The translations under genes were made by a program, and so were the position numbers. Under the pieces are notes generated by a model, which saw nothing but the letters and a program-made list of their open reading frames with translations, was not told where the DNA came from and ran no database searches. A stretch of DNA of 64,000 nt from Verrucomicrobiaceae bacterium. Its GTDB lineage: Bacteria; Verrucomicrobiota; Verrucomicrobiia; Verrucomicrobiales; Verrucomicrobiaceae. Below are positions 8,535-18,785 of this stretch, in pieces. Where the stretch lies: contig JADJPM010000004.1 in the NCBI GenBank assembly GCA_016713245.1, positions 2,728,001-2,792,000 on the forward strand, given 5' to 3'. How positions within the stretch are numbered: position 1 is the first letter of the stretch; each line of letters starts with the position of its first letter.

Positions 8535-9631
8535 GTGAGGCGTGATTCAATGTTCGCATTCAGGAACTCAAAAAAGACGAGCCAAACGGCGTCGTCACTG
8601 AGATCAAAAACCCGCTCAGTTTCACCGCCTCCCAGACTGAAAGAGTGGTAGCTTGCCGACATTGAACCAAGGTCGATGTCCACCGAAGGATCGCCTTCAG
8701 CATCCCATTCAAACAGAAGATTGCCTTCTGGAGTTGGCACGATTGCAGGCAGCGCAAGCGTTTCAGGAAAGTGCCCGATCATGTGGGATGCCAGTTTGGC
8801 GAGCGGCTCCTTGGCTGGTGCCTTGCCTTGGCTGTCATACCATCCGTCCACCAAGCTGGAAAGCTCCTCAAACTTGGCCGCAAGCTGGAAGTCCTGCTGA
8901 ATCTCCAGGGACTCTACGGAAACGACCTTCTCAAGCTTGTCCCAAGAGTTAAAAGCGCCCACGCCTTGCACGACGACCAAATGCCTGGGATGACCGCCAA
9001 ACTTGCCTGCCTGAGCATGAAAACTCTCGGGCATGGGAATCACGAGTTGTCTCCCGTCCAGCAGCCGGAGTTGGAAGGTGGATTTGCCCCAGTTGGCCTC
9101 TTCAATAGTTCCGCTCACCTCCACTTCGCGTTCATACTGCTTGTTAGCAGCCAGCACGAGATGTTTGCAGCGTTCGGGGGTCAGCACCGCATTTCCTCCC
9201 TGTTTGGTGGTCAGTTCCATCTGCTCGCCATCCCGCAGCGAGCCCCCGATCTTGTTGAAGTAAGCCAGCAGGCTGCGCGGAAATTCGGCAGGCAACTGTC
9301 CATCCTGCGATTGAATACACTCAGCCACCAGATCCCTTGCCTTAATGAGGTAGTCACTCGTTCCTGCATCCAGCGCCAGTAAGCCTGCACTCACCATCGC
9401 CAGCAGAGGTTTGGCGCTGCCTTCGTCCACCTTCACCAGATGCAGTTGGAAATCGGCGGCGAATCCTTTGGGCACACGCTCACGCTCTTCGTGATCACGA
9501 AGGTAAAGATGCTTCGCCAGCTCCTTCACCAGTTTCTCATAGGCAGCCAAGTCCCGTGCCACCTCGACAGGCAGCGTCGCATCCTCAAAGCGAGGGCCGA
9601 CAAAGCGGGGTTGGACAAACTCGGATTTCAT
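8531..9631 (-). CDS. Hypothetical protein, coupled to the 124-aa gene
   Basis: 366 residues of unrecognised family and no signal peptide. A helical N-terminal half (residues 20-130) precedes a beta-rich middle (ANKQYEREVEVSGTIEEANWGKSTFQLRLLDGRQLVIPMPE, paraphrased here as an OB- or SH3-like strand pattern, residues 165-215). The C-terminal part carries an acidic stretch (WDAEGDPSVDIDLG) and YHSFSLGGGETERVFDLSDDA. It overlaps the downstream gene by 4 bases. Its position inside a type III R-M operon suggests an accessory defence role, but nothing in the sequence gives a mechanism. Confidence 0.6.
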   Translation of the reverse strand: MKSEFVQPRFVGPRFEDATLPVEVARDLAAYEKLVKELAKHLYLRDHEERERVPKGFAADFQLHLVKVDEGSAKPLLAMVSAGLLALDAGTSDYLIKARDLVAECIQSQDGQLPAEFPRSLLAYFNKIGGSLRDGEQMELTTKQGGNAVLTPERCKHLVLAANKQYEREVEVSGTIEEANWGKSTFQLRLLDGRQLVIPMPESFHAQAGKFGGHPRHLVVVQGVGAFNSWDKLEKVVSVESLEIQQDFQLAAKFEELSSLVDGWYDSQGKAPAKEPLAKLASHMIGHFPETLALPAIVPTPEGNLLFEWDAEGDPSVDIDLGSMSASYHSFSLGGGETERVFDLSDDAVWLVFFEFLNANIESRLT

Positions 9632-9691
9632 AGCTTCAGGACACGGAGATTAGGACAAAGGGGCAAAAAAGTCCATACAAGGCTTTTCATC

Positions 9692-10066
9692 TCACACCAG
9701 TGCCATCTTTCCCAGCCGCGAACGGATGGCAGAGGGCTGTCGCTGAAAGTGCTCGGCGATCTCGGCAGGGCTCCGCCCGGCTGCGTGCAAGGTTTTCAGT
9801 TCTGCATCCTCGGCTTCAGTCCACGGAGCGTAGGCTCGCGGGTGTTTTTGCTTGGCCTTCTCCATCGCGCTGATGCCTGTGGGTCTTGTTTCCGGCGCAT
9901 TGCCCAGTTTTTCGTCCAGCCAAACAGCCTCTTCTGCGGCAAAAAAGATGTCGTGGTAGTTCAGTTCGGGATGGTTGTCCACGATCTGCGCGTAGCTAAG
10001 GCCTGCTGCAATCAGCTTCAGCACTTGAAGGCTCTTTGGAGTCAGTCGGAGCGATTCGGCATTCAT
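9692..10066 (-). CDS. DUF433-like / SANT-like DNA-binding protein
   Basis: 124 residues with two helical modules. Residues 8-50 (LTPKSLQVLKLIAAGLSYAQIVDNHPEL) resemble the DUF433 helix-turn-helix found in VapB-type antitoxins. Residues 80-120 (PWTEAEDAELKTLHAAGRSPAEIAEHF ... RSRLGKM) match a Myb/SANT-like HTH. It may regulate the operon or act as a DNA-binding partner of its neighbours. It lies 38 bases downstream of the nuclease-fold gene and 60 bases upstream of the 366-residue gene. Confidence 0.6.
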   Translation of the reverse strand: MNAESLRLTPKSLQVLKLIAAGLSYAQIVDNHPELNYHDIFFAAEEAVWLDEKLGNAPETRPTGISAMEKAKQKHPRAYAPWTEAEDAELKTLHAAGRSPAEIAEHFQRQPSAIRSRLGKMALV

Positions 10067-10104
10067 GACGTTTCAGTTAGGGGCACATCCTTGCGAAGGA
10101 TCGT

Positions 10105-11037
10105 TCAACTGCCCTTGTTGATGATCTGATCCAGTTCGTGTTCCAGCTCTGTCACTCGGAACTCCGCCCACAAAGGCAGGTGGTCGCTCACTTCTTTGCG
10201 CGCGGCTTTCGCTGGCTGCCCGGCCTCCTGATAGAGCACGTCCCCAAACGGGATGACGCCAAACTTTCCAGTGAACTCAAATTCATCACTCGGTATCCAG
10301 GCGATTTTGTCGAAGGTCTTCGTCTGGTCGAAGTTGGTGGCCAGTTCATCCATGCCTTCAGGCATCACAAATTGCGGTTCATCTCCGTCTGTTAGAGCTT
10401 TGAAGAATCGATCCGCGCTGGTCTGGATGTTGAAGTCGCCCACGAGGAAGAAATCGGGGTCGAAGACCGAGCCCATCGCCCGCTTGGCTTCCTTCTTGAT
10501 AAATTTCGCCAGTTCCCGAATCTCCTTTTCTCTCAGGGCCAGCCCAACCTCACCTTCGCTCGACCCTTCCGCGATATGAACTGAAACAAGCGTGAAGTCA
10601 AAGCGCCCGGCTTTAAAAGAAGCGCAATAGGGTGAGCGCTGGAACTGAAAGGTGGTTGGATTGGCGATGGTGCCGTTGTAGGCGATCTCGCAGACCAGCC
10701 CGGTGCTGATCACCGTCCGCTTGTCATACAGAAACGCCAGACGCTCGTTGTTGCCCGTCGGATCGGAAACCAGGATCTGGTAATGGCCCGGCAGCTTCTC
10801 TTGGAGCTTGGCCAGCCCTTGCAGATTGGACTTCACCTCCTGGATCGCCACAATGTCGAACCGTTCGCAGATGTCCGCGATGTACTGGAGCGCCCGCGCC
10901 TTCTTCTTGTCAGAAAACTGCGCGATGTTCCATGACGCGATGAGCACATTCTCGTCAATGGAGCGTAGCGGGACATTGGCGAGCAAGCCCATCAGGGCCT
11001 GACGTTCAGCAGCGATGATTTGTTGTTCGGTTGGCAT
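10105..11037 (-). CDS. Endonuclease/exonuclease/phosphatase-family protein
   Basis: About 310 residues from ATG 11037, chosen because it follows the purine-rich AAAAAGAGAACTGAAG and does not overlap the preceding gene; an in-frame ATG at 11067 would overlap it by 11 bases. EEP-fold motifs are present in order: LIASWNIAQFSD, FDIVAIQEVKSN (catalytic Glu), FTLVSVHIAEG, FFLVGDFNIQ (Asp/Asn) and SDHLPLWAEF (Asp-His). The family cleaves phosphodiesters in nucleic acids or lipids. A nucleic-acid substrate is inferred from the surrounding restriction-modification genes. Confidence 0.75.
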   Translation of the reverse strand: MPTEQQIIAAERQALMGLLANVPLRSIDENVLIASWNIAQFSDKKKARALQYIADICERFDIVAIQEVKSNLQGLAKLQEKLPGHYQILVSDPTGNNERLAFLYDKRTVISTGLVCEIAYNGTIANPTTFQFQRSPYCASFKAGRFDFTLVSVHIAEGSSEGEVGLALREKEIRELAKFIKKEAKRAMGSVFDPDFFLVGDFNIQTSADRFFKALTDGDEPQFVMPEGMDELATNFDQTKTFDKIAWIPSDEFEFTGKFGVIPFGDVLYQEAGQPAKAARKEVSDHLPLWAEFRVTELEHELDQIINKGS

Positions 11038-11056
11038 CTTCAGTTCTCTTTTTGGT

Positions 11057-12523
11057 TTATGGGGCAAAAAATCGTTGGTCGGCCATCTCCATCAATACTT
11101 TCACATCCTCATCAATGCTGACATCATTAGCCTGCACCAGCAGGAGAAAATTGTGGAGTGTCGCGAAAGGTTGAGCTTCAAACCCATTCAGCGCCTCTTG
11201 GAGGCGATTGAGCAATTCAGGAGTTGCCTTTTTAACCGCCGGGTCGGAGAAGGCGATGAGGCACTCTAGCCAGAGATTCATTGCCGGGCCGATCTCATCG
11301 TAGTCAAAACGAGTGAGATCACAGCCACCGGGACTCTTCAAGATCTTGCCAGATTTCTTGATTGCCTGCCTGGCAGTCTCCCAATCGTGGACCGCAAGAG
11401 CGAGGCGGCATTCAGTCCAATAGGCGTCCAAGTAGCATTCCATCCCAGTCTGGGCTTTTTGGGCGATGGCAAGGCTTCGCTGGTATTCTGGTGATGCTTT
11501 ACTGCTGACGCCTTCCTTCAGCATCCGCCTGCGGATGCAGTTCGCCCAATTGGAATACAAGCTGGCAAGACGCTGGGGCCTTTTTGGCTTTGTTGGATCG
11601 TTCGCTTCTTGTAGCAGCAGTCCCTCAGCTTGTTTGAAGTTTTCCTCTGCCGCAATCCAATCACCATTGTCAGCAAATGCCAGAGCGAGATTATCGAGTA
11701 AACCCGAGGTGGGCTTAATTTCGAGAGCTTTCTTCCAGTAGCTGATAGCCGCATCGACGTCATTGAGCGATTGATAGCTAAAATTTCCGAGCTCTGTGCC
11801 CGCCCATCTTCTCAGAAAGGGCCGGACACCCGGCAGTTGCATCAACTGTGTATAGTGGACAACGGCATCCGGCTTACGTCCCCCTCGATCAAAGGCGTCA
11901 CCAGCCATCAGCAAGGCCCATGACTTCACCCGTGGTTGTGGATGTTCGACGGACACCAAAAAGCTGTTTCCATGCCTCAATGATTCTTCATGACTGAGTT
12001 TCCCCGATGCTTGCCAGTAATCGACCACCTTTTCGACAAAGTTAACTTCATCGTGACTGGCGTAGCGTGGTTGTTGGCGGAGACGCTTCACTTCATCGCG
12101 GACCACTTCCAGGCCATCACGGCTTGTCTCAAGGCGGGCAAAGAGCTTGTCCAACAGGTCAGGTGCCGGACCAGCGACGAAAGCCGCTGTCAGAGCCAGA
12201 ACGCCGCCAAATAGGAATGCCAAAGTTGGCAGTCCGTGGCGGAAGGCCCGAATTCTCCACCCCGCCCAATCAAATCGCCCAAGCGATGTCCACTGCGCCA
12301 TTCTAGCAATGCTGAGCCCTAAAAGTGCCGCTCCAACAGATGAACAGAATCCCATCAGCAACGACGGAGCTTGCATGAGATCGTATTGTTTCCACAAAGT
12401 CCGACTGCCGAGCCAGCAAACCGCACCCAGCAGCGCCAAATAGGCCGTTAGCACTGAGGCGGGGTGTCGTAACAGTTTCCGGAAACCCAGTTGGGCTAAG
12501 CGCTTCGGGCTGGGTGTTTTCAT
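11057..12523 (-). CDS. Membrane-anchored TPR-repeat protein
   Basis: 488 residues. Three hydrophobic segments occur in the first 140 residues (SVLTAYLALLGAVCWLG, LLMGFCSSVGAALLGLSIA, LAFLFGGVLALTAAFVAG). A large soluble domain with TPR-like helical pairs follows (for example AISYWKKALEIKPTSGLLDNLALAFADNGDW and AEENFKQAEGLLLQE). It probably tethers a protein-interaction scaffold to the inner membrane. It begins 15 bases after the methyltransferase gene ends, so it is cotranscribed with the R-M genes. This pairing is unusual for a type III R-M operon. Confidence 0.65.
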   Translation of the reverse strand: MKTPSPKRLAQLGFRKLLRHPASVLTAYLALLGAVCWLGSRTLWKQYDLMQAPSLLMGFCSSVGAALLGLSIARMAQWTSLGRFDWAGWRIRAFRHGLPTLAFLFGGVLALTAAFVAGPAPDLLDKLFARLETSRDGLEVVRDEVKRLRQQPRYASHDEVNFVEKVVDYWQASGKLSHEESLRHGNSFLVSVEHPQPRVKSWALLMAGDAFDRGGRKPDAVVHYTQLMQLPGVRPFLRRWAGTELGNFSYQSLNDVDAAISYWKKALEIKPTSGLLDNLALAFADNGDWIAAEENFKQAEGLLLQEANDPTKPKRPQRLASLYSNWANCIRRRMLKEGVSSKASPEYQRSLAIAQKAQTGMECYLDAYWTECRLALAVHDWETARQAIKKSGKILKSPGGCDLTRFDYDEIGPAMNLWLECLIAFSDPAVKKATPELLNRLQEALNGFEAQPFATLHNFLLLVQANDVSIDEDVKVLMEMADQRFFAP

Positions 12524-12538
12524 GGCAAGATGGTGCTG

Positions 12539-15500
12539 TTAATGGACTCGAAACACCTTCATCACCTCATCCCCCAGGTGATTGATCACCTTCACGGCAA
12601 TCCTTCCCTGCTTGGGTTTCTCGAAGGGACGTGACGTGTCGCTGTTCAGGGTGGCCCAGGCTTCGGGGTTGATTTCGGCTTTGAGGGTGGTTTTGAGGGC
12701 GCTGTAGGGGTCGTTGGCGCCGAGGAAGTAGGCGTGGCGGACGAAGAAGCTTTCTTCGTTGTAGTCGGTGTCGATGAACCAGCAGGCGATGCCGTCGGCT
12801 CCGTTGCTGATGACTTCGCCGGTCTGGGGCTTGAAGACATCCACGCCTTTTACCTCAATCACGAGTTTTCCATTGGGAATCTTCGGGGCGTTGAGAGTGA
12901 ATCGGTTGTCGCGGTCAATCTGGCGTTCGGTTTCGTCAATCAAGCGTTTGACGTCGTCTCGTTCTTTGTCGGCTTTGACAGCCTCCTCTTTAGTTCCTTT
13001 GGCCTCCTCTGCGTCCTTGGCGGCTTTGCTCTTCTTCAACAACTTCAGCTTAACAGTAAGAGTCTCCAGTTTTGCACTGAGGGTTGGAGTACGCTCTGCA
13101 ACCTCGGCCAGTTCAGCATCAATAGCCTTCGATCCACCTTCCCAAATCATCACGTCCGGCTCGCCGAAGATGACGAAGAGGTTGCCTTTGCCTGTGTTTT
13201 TGAGGTCCTCGGCCATGTGGAGGTCGGCGTTCATGCGGGCCTTGAGCACAGGGATGCGGCCCAGCTTGCTGAATTCCGTGGCGTGGGCCTCGTAGTTGAA
13301 GGCGCAGGCGATGAGCACGTCAAAGCCCGCATCTCCGGCCTCGCGGGCGGCTGCGGCCAGATCGGCACGCTGCACGGTACCGAACTCCGGGCCGATGAAG
13401 ATGGCGGCGCGTTTGTTGGCCTCGCCTTCCTGATAGCGGCCTTCTCCGCAGATGAGGGCTCCGGGCCAAGGTGTGAGGTCGGTGAAGGTGATGCGGTCTT
13501 CCTTGTGGGCCTGCTGCACCCCGGAGGTTTTGAGGTTCTCCAGCACCATCTGGGGAAAGGTCTGCTTCGCCAGGTAATCGGCGTTTCCTTCCTGCAAGGT
13601 GTCGATGAGTTCATCCTGCTCATCCACGCCGAGCACGCGATGCGGGCTTAGGCTCTCCACGGTGAAGGGACCAGCCACGCGGACCTTCTTCTTGTCGTCG
13701 TAGGGCTTGTCGTAGAGGTATTCAAACTCGGCCTTGGCGGCGATGGAGGCGTCGATCTCCTTCTGCCGGGCAATCCGGGCCTCCCACCACTCCGAGTGGA
13801 GCTTCTGGGCCTTGGCGGACCACTTGGCATCGGCTGCGCGGGGGATTTCCCACTCCTGAAGCATTTCGGCCTTCGTCATTCTGGTTTCGTCATTCAAGGC
13901 CTTGGCGAGCGGAGCGAGCTTGCCCTGCCACTGCTCCCAGATGACATCGATCTCCGCGTTGCTGGCGATGGACTTGAGAGAAACACGAGCTGCACGCTCA
14001 TAGACGAAGCCGTGGCGGATGTTTCCCTGCACGGGCTGGCTGCTCGGGGCAGTGCGGGTGACTTCGGCTTCCTTGAGTTGGCCCTCGCGGGAATCGGCCA
14101 GCAGGTAAAAGGGATAACGTGCGCCCATGATACGGGCACGGGCCAGCGCCAGCGCCACGCGCGACGTGTCAATCGTGATCCAGCGGCGGCCCCATTGCTC
14201 GGCGACGGTGGCGGTGGTGCCGGAACCGCAGGTCGGGTCAAGCACGAGGTCGCCGGGGTCGGTCGTCATCAATATGCATCGCTCCACAACCTTGGCTGAC
14301 GTCTGCACGACATAAGTTTTCTCCTCCGAACGACTCGAAAACTTCACGTCGTCCCAAATGTTGTTTACAGGCATCAAAGGGAAGTCATCGAGAAATCGAA
14401 CATAGGCGAGTCCCGTGCCACGGAGTTCCACTCGTTCAGCCCGAAGCAGTCGTTGCATTCCCATCTCGTTAGTGGACCAACGTCTTTGCATACTCGGACG
14501 ATATTCAGCGCCGCGATATGGAACAGCAAACCACGAAGCAGCTCCTTCGCCTTTCTCTCGGCCTGCTCCTTGAGATGTCAGGTCGCCCTGTCGGTATCTG
14601 ATCGCGTTCTTCGGAATCAGTTGTTCGTCTGCAATCTCCTCGTTCGTCATCACACGGCGCGTGAGGTCGGGATGCTGGATTCTGCTGTATTCTCTGAAAC
14701 CAGCACCTCCATCACGTTTGAAGCCCCATGGAGCGCGATACTTGGTTTGCTCTTTTCGCTTCGCATACCACAGCACGTAGTCTGTAACTGGAGCGAGATA
14801 GACTTGTGTCTGCCCGCTTGTCTTTTCGACGGTGATTTGCGCAATCAAATTTTCAGACCCGAACACTTCGTCGAGCAGAGATCGGATGAGATGGACATTT
14901 TCATCGCCGATCTGCACGAAGATGGAGCCGGAATCGGTGAGGAGATCGCGGGCGACGGTGAGGCGATCCCGCAGGTAGGTGAGGTAGCTGTGGATGCCGT
15001 CGCGCCAGGTGTCGCGGAATGCTTTCACCTGCTCGGGCTCGCGAGTGATGTGGTCGGCCTTGCCGTCCTTCACGTCGCGGCTGGTGGTGGACCACTGGAA
15101 GTTGCTGTTGAACTTGATGCCGTAGGGCGGGTCGAAGTAGATGCACTGCACGCGCCCGCGCAGGCCCTCTCGCTCGGCCAGGCTGGCCATGACCTGGAGG
15201 GAGTCGCCGAGGATCATGCGGTTGGACCAGTTCTGGTCGTGGGCGTAGAACTCGGTCTTGTCCGCGCCCTTGGGGATGCCGTTGAAGTCGTTGAAGAGGT
15301 CAAACTGCACCTCAGGGGCGGTTTCCTTGCTCTGGCGCAGCAGGTCATCAATGAGCGCCTTTGGATGCACCTTTTCCTGGATGTAGAGCGGTGGGGCATT
15401 GACGACGAGGTCACTCCAGTCCTGCTCATCCTTGCCACGCCAGACGAGCTGGGGATCGAGGTCGGTGTTCCGCGGGTAGCGGATGTGCTTCGGGTGCTCC

Positions 15501-15613
15501 ACCTCCTTTTGCAGGATGGACTGCTGCTCCGCGGAGGGGATGTTTTTGCGCTTCGCATCGCCATGCTTGATGGCTTCGACGGATTTCGGGGCGCTGGAGG
15601 CTTTCTTGGACAT
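12539..15613 (-). CDS. Type III restriction-modification DNA methyltransferase (Mod)
   Basis: About 1024 residues from ATG 15613 (MSKKASSAPKSVEAIK). The N6-adenine/N4-cytosine methyltransferase catalytic motif IV DPPYGIKFNSN lies near residue 160 and the SAM-binding motif I LDPTCGSGTTATVAEQWG near 458. Motif IV before motif I is the beta-class order, typical of Mod subunits. The large insertion and long C-terminal region contain the presumed target-recognition domain and a charged coiled coil (KSKAAKDAEEAKGTKEEAV). Mod alone can methylate. It lies immediately downstream of res. The alternative start at 15661 would overlap res. Confidence 0.85.
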   Translation of the reverse strand: MSKKASSAPKSVEAIKHGDAKRKNIPSAEQQSILQKEVEHPKHIRYPRNTDLDPQLVWRGKDEQDWSDLVVNAPPLYIQEKVHPKALIDDLLRQSKETAPEVQFDLFNDFNGIPKGADKTEFYAHDQNWSNRMILGDSLQVMASLAEREGLRGRVQCIYFDPPYGIKFNSNFQWSTTSRDVKDGKADHITREPEQVKAFRDTWRDGIHSYLTYLRDRLTVARDLLTDSGSIFVQIGDENVHLIRSLLDEVFGSENLIAQITVEKTSGQTQVYLAPVTDYVLWYAKRKEQTKYRAPWGFKRDGGAGFREYSRIQHPDLTRRVMTNEEIADEQLIPKNAIRYRQGDLTSQGAGREKGEGAASWFAVPYRGAEYRPSMQRRWSTNEMGMQRLLRAERVELRGTGLAYVRFLDDFPLMPVNNIWDDVKFSSRSEEKTYVVQTSAKVVERCILMTTDPGDLVLDPTCGSGTTATVAEQWGRRWITIDTSRVALALARARIMGARYPFYLLADSREGQLKEAEVTRTAPSSQPVQGNIRHGFVYERAARVSLKSIASNAEIDVIWEQWQGKLAPLAKALNDETRMTKAEMLQEWEIPRAADAKWSAKAQKLHSEWWEARIARQKEIDASIAAKAEFEYLYDKPYDDKKKVRVAGPFTVESLSPHRVLGVDEQDELIDTLQEGNADYLAKQTFPQMVLENLKTSGVQQAHKEDRITFTDLTPWPGALICGEGRYQEGEANKRAAIFIGPEFGTVQRADLAAAAREAGDAGFDVLIACAFNYEAHATEFSKLGRIPVLKARMNADLHMAEDLKNTGKGNLFVIFGEPDVMIWEGGSKAIDAELAEVAERTPTLSAKLETLTVKLKLLKKSKAAKDAEEAKGTKEEAVKADKERDDVKRLIDETERQIDRDNRFTLNAPKIPNGKLVIEVKGVDVFKPQTGEVISNGADGIACWFIDTDYNEESFFVRHAYFLGANDPYSALKTTLKAEINPEAWATLNSDTSRPFEKPKQGRIAVKVINHLGDEVMKVFRVH

Positions 15614-15620
15614 GACTTGG

Positions 15621-18600
15621 TTAGGCGGAAAGTGGGGACTTTGGCTTGAGGGCACTTTCAATCATTTGCTGAAAGTGCAGCTCCACCTTGGCGGTGAAGT
15701 CGGACTGGATTTCGTACACATCGCAAAACTCGGCGAAAGCCCAGCGGCCATGGGTGCCGAGATGGTTTACACCGGGGACCCAGTAGGTCTGGATGGTGGA
15801 GGCTTTTTCCTTCGCCGCCTCACCACGGTAGCCTTTGATCTCGACGATAAGGTTCAATAGGTCGTCCGGGCCGTGACCATCATCGACGAGCACGATGAAG
15901 TCCGGCAGGTAACGCCGGACCTCGCCCTGGTAGTGGTAAGGCACCTCCAAGCCGAGGTTTTGATTCTTCACATAAGCACGGACCTGCGGATGCGACTCGG
16001 CTACGCGGCAGAACTCGCCCTCCCAGTCGCTGTCCAGGATGATCCAGTTGATGTGGGACTTGTCAGCACGGGTGGGCCAGCGGTCGGTTTTGGAGGTGTT
16101 GAAGCGGACGTGCTTGGTGGAGCCGGTGGGGTTGTAGGGATCAATGAGCGCCTTCACGGGACGCTCCCCCTGGAAGCGGCGAGTGATGGCGGAGGTGATC
16201 TTTTCAGCCGCCATGTCGGCCAAGACTTTGTATTTAAGCTGGGCGGGGTAGGTCTTGCCTTTGCAGACGAGGTAGGTTTTCAGCCACTCATTTGCCACCC
16301 GCTTGAGCTGGCCGAAGAGCTGGAGCTGCGGCCCCTCGCCGGGTTCCCGTCATTTGTGCAAAACCAGATGCGAGGTCAGCTCATAGAGCACCTGAGAGTG
16401 CCGCACATCACCGGTGTGAACGAGGTTCATGTTCACCGGCTCGCCAATGATGCCGGAGGCCTGTGTCTCCGTGGCACCCACGAGTTCTGGCGTGAGGACG
16501 AGGGTTGAGTCGTCATTGAAATCGGCCTCAAGGCGTTCGTTCGGCAGCTCAACACGGTAGCCGGTGACGCGTGGGAAACGAATCTCCAGTGCATCACGCT
16601 CGGGGCGCATGGCCTTCACCTGAATGGTGGGTTTCGGTGGCTGCGGCTTCGTAGCGACTGCCTGGGCGGTGAAATCGAAGGGAATGCCGAAGACGTCCGC
16701 ATACTCGACGGGGAACTTGCCTGCGTCCTCACCCTCCTCTTGGATTTCATAGTTCAAGCGGCGCAGTGCACGCCCAAGCACCTGCTCGCAGAGAAGCTGC
16801 GTGCCAAAGGCACGGGCACCAAGAACGTGGGTGACGTTGTTCGCATCCCAGCCCTCCGTGAGCATGGCGACGGACACCACACAGCGGATGCCACCGCCAA
16901 GACGACCTGCTTTGCCGACGGTGTTCATGACCTCGCGCAGCAGTTCCTGATCGGAAAGGTTATCTCCAGCACGCGGATCGCCGGTGCGCTCAATCAATTC
17001 GCGGCGGAAGCGATCAATCTCATCGGCGGCAAAGGCGCGGAAGTTGTCATCCAAGGCATCCCCGGCCTCAAGCTGCTCGCTATCAATAAGCAGGGTGCGG
17101 GGTGTCGGGTAGGGATTGCCGTGCTCGTCGTAGTTGCTGAACAACGGCAACCGCGCTCCCTGAAGCTGGATGGAACCGTCTTGATTGGTCTGTTGCCAGC
17201 CAGAGATGTAGTCAAAGACGAGCTTTGAAGAGGCGCAGTTATTGCACACCACGATGAAGCAAGGTGGCACTTCTGTCTTGGCAGCCTCCCACAGTTCGTA
17301 AGTTTTGACATAATGCCCGTAAAGCGCCTCCAGAGCGGTCATCAGCGGCACGGGTAGAGAGAGAGGGTCAAGATTGACTCCCTTGTTGCGCCCGGACTTC
17401 GGCATCTTTTTGCCGATGTGCTTCCACAAGTCGCGGAACATGGGCTGCTCGGCATTCGGGATGTTATCGGCAATCGGGACACGCGGTAGCTTCACGATGC
17501 CGCACTCGATGGCGTCCATGAGGGAGAAGTCGCTCATGGTCCAGGTGAAGAGTGTGCCCTCCCGGTAGCCAGAGCCAGCAAGGAAGAAAGGCGTGGCCGA
17601 AAGGTCGATGACGCGAGCGAGACCGAGCTTCCGCTTCACGATCTCCAAGCCGGAAATCCAGAGCCGAGCGGCCTCGTTTTCGTTTTTGGCCCGTTCCTTG
17701 GCGTCTTTGAGATCGTCGCCCGTGAGAGCATTCCCCTTGTCGTCGATGAAGTCGTCGTCTGAAGCGGGTTTTTCGCGGTAGCAGTGGTGCGCCTCGTCAT
17801 TGATCACGAGCACGTTCTTCATGCCCATGAGGTCGGGCATGACACGCTGGATCATCTGGCCCTCGGTCTCGGTGGTCTGGATGTCATCACCTGTGCGGCC
17901 TTTGAGGAGTTGCTTGCCGCCTTTGGAAAGTTCCAGCCGCTCGCGAAGCTTGAACGCGTGGTAGTTGGTGATGACGATCTTGGCCTTGTGCAGGTCATCC
18001 AGCATGTCCTGCGGGACCAACTCGCGGGTGGAGTAGTAATTGTCCGGGTGATTTGGCTCCAAGACGCGAAGACGGTCTTTGATGGTCAGCCCCGGAGCCA
18101 CGATCAGGAAGCCTCGGGTGAACTGCTTGCTGCCCGGACGACGCACCGCATTGATGGTCTGCCAAGCGATGAGCATGGCCATGACGGTGGTCTTGCCCGC
18201 ACCGGTGGCGAGCTTCAAGGCGAGGCGGTCGAGTTCAGGATTGGCTTCTCGCGATGCACTGTCGAGGTAGGAGAGGATCTTTTTGCCGGATGCCGAGAGC
18301 GGGGCGACCTCAGTAAGCCAGATGGCCGTCTCTGCCGCCTCAATCTGGCAAAAGAAGGGGCGCTGATTGCTGAACGGATGATGTCGCCAGTGCTGGAGCA
18401 GCCGGGCGGTCTCTGGAGTGACCTGCCACTGGTTCGGGTGCAAGCCACGCCAGCGGTCCACATAGCCACGCACTTCATTGATGATGGAGGTGGTCTCGTA
18501 GTTCTGCTGGGCCGAGGAGAGGCCTAGGCCTTCATCGAGTTCCAGCTCCGTCTGCGTGGCAGCCGTCTTTTTCTTCTTGGCCTTCGGAATGGGCGTAATG

Positions 18601-18728
18601 AACGCCGCCCGGCGACGGGAATCCACAATTTGCTGAGTGGGCTGTCCATGCTCATCCAGTTCCCAATGCCTCTGCGGACAATCGTAAGGCGAGTTAAGGA
18701 TGGGATGATCGAAGAAGGGATTGGACAT
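15621..18728 (-). pseudogene. Type III restriction subunit (Res) interrupted by an in-frame TGA
   Basis: From ATG 18728 a 792-residue product is encoded up to TGA 16350-16352. It has the DEAD/DEAH helicase core (LATGAGKTTVMAML near 176, VINDEAHHC near 310, SATPFFLAG, and VLGRALRR near 680). The same frame continues after the TGA with REPGEGPQLQLFGQLKRV and another 225 residues containing the PD-(D/E)XK nuclease signature PDFIVLV ... LIVEIKGYRG. Family members have Trp or another residue at this point, so TGG to TGA is the simplest reading. No frameshift is needed. A GTG at 16298 could re-initiate the nuclease part. The operon may thus be a methylase-only remnant, a split Res, or a consensus error. 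Confidence 0.8.
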
Positions 18729-18785
18729 GCGGATTCCGATGCAACTAGTGATCTTTCGTCGAAAACGCAGACACGGAAAGTTGGG

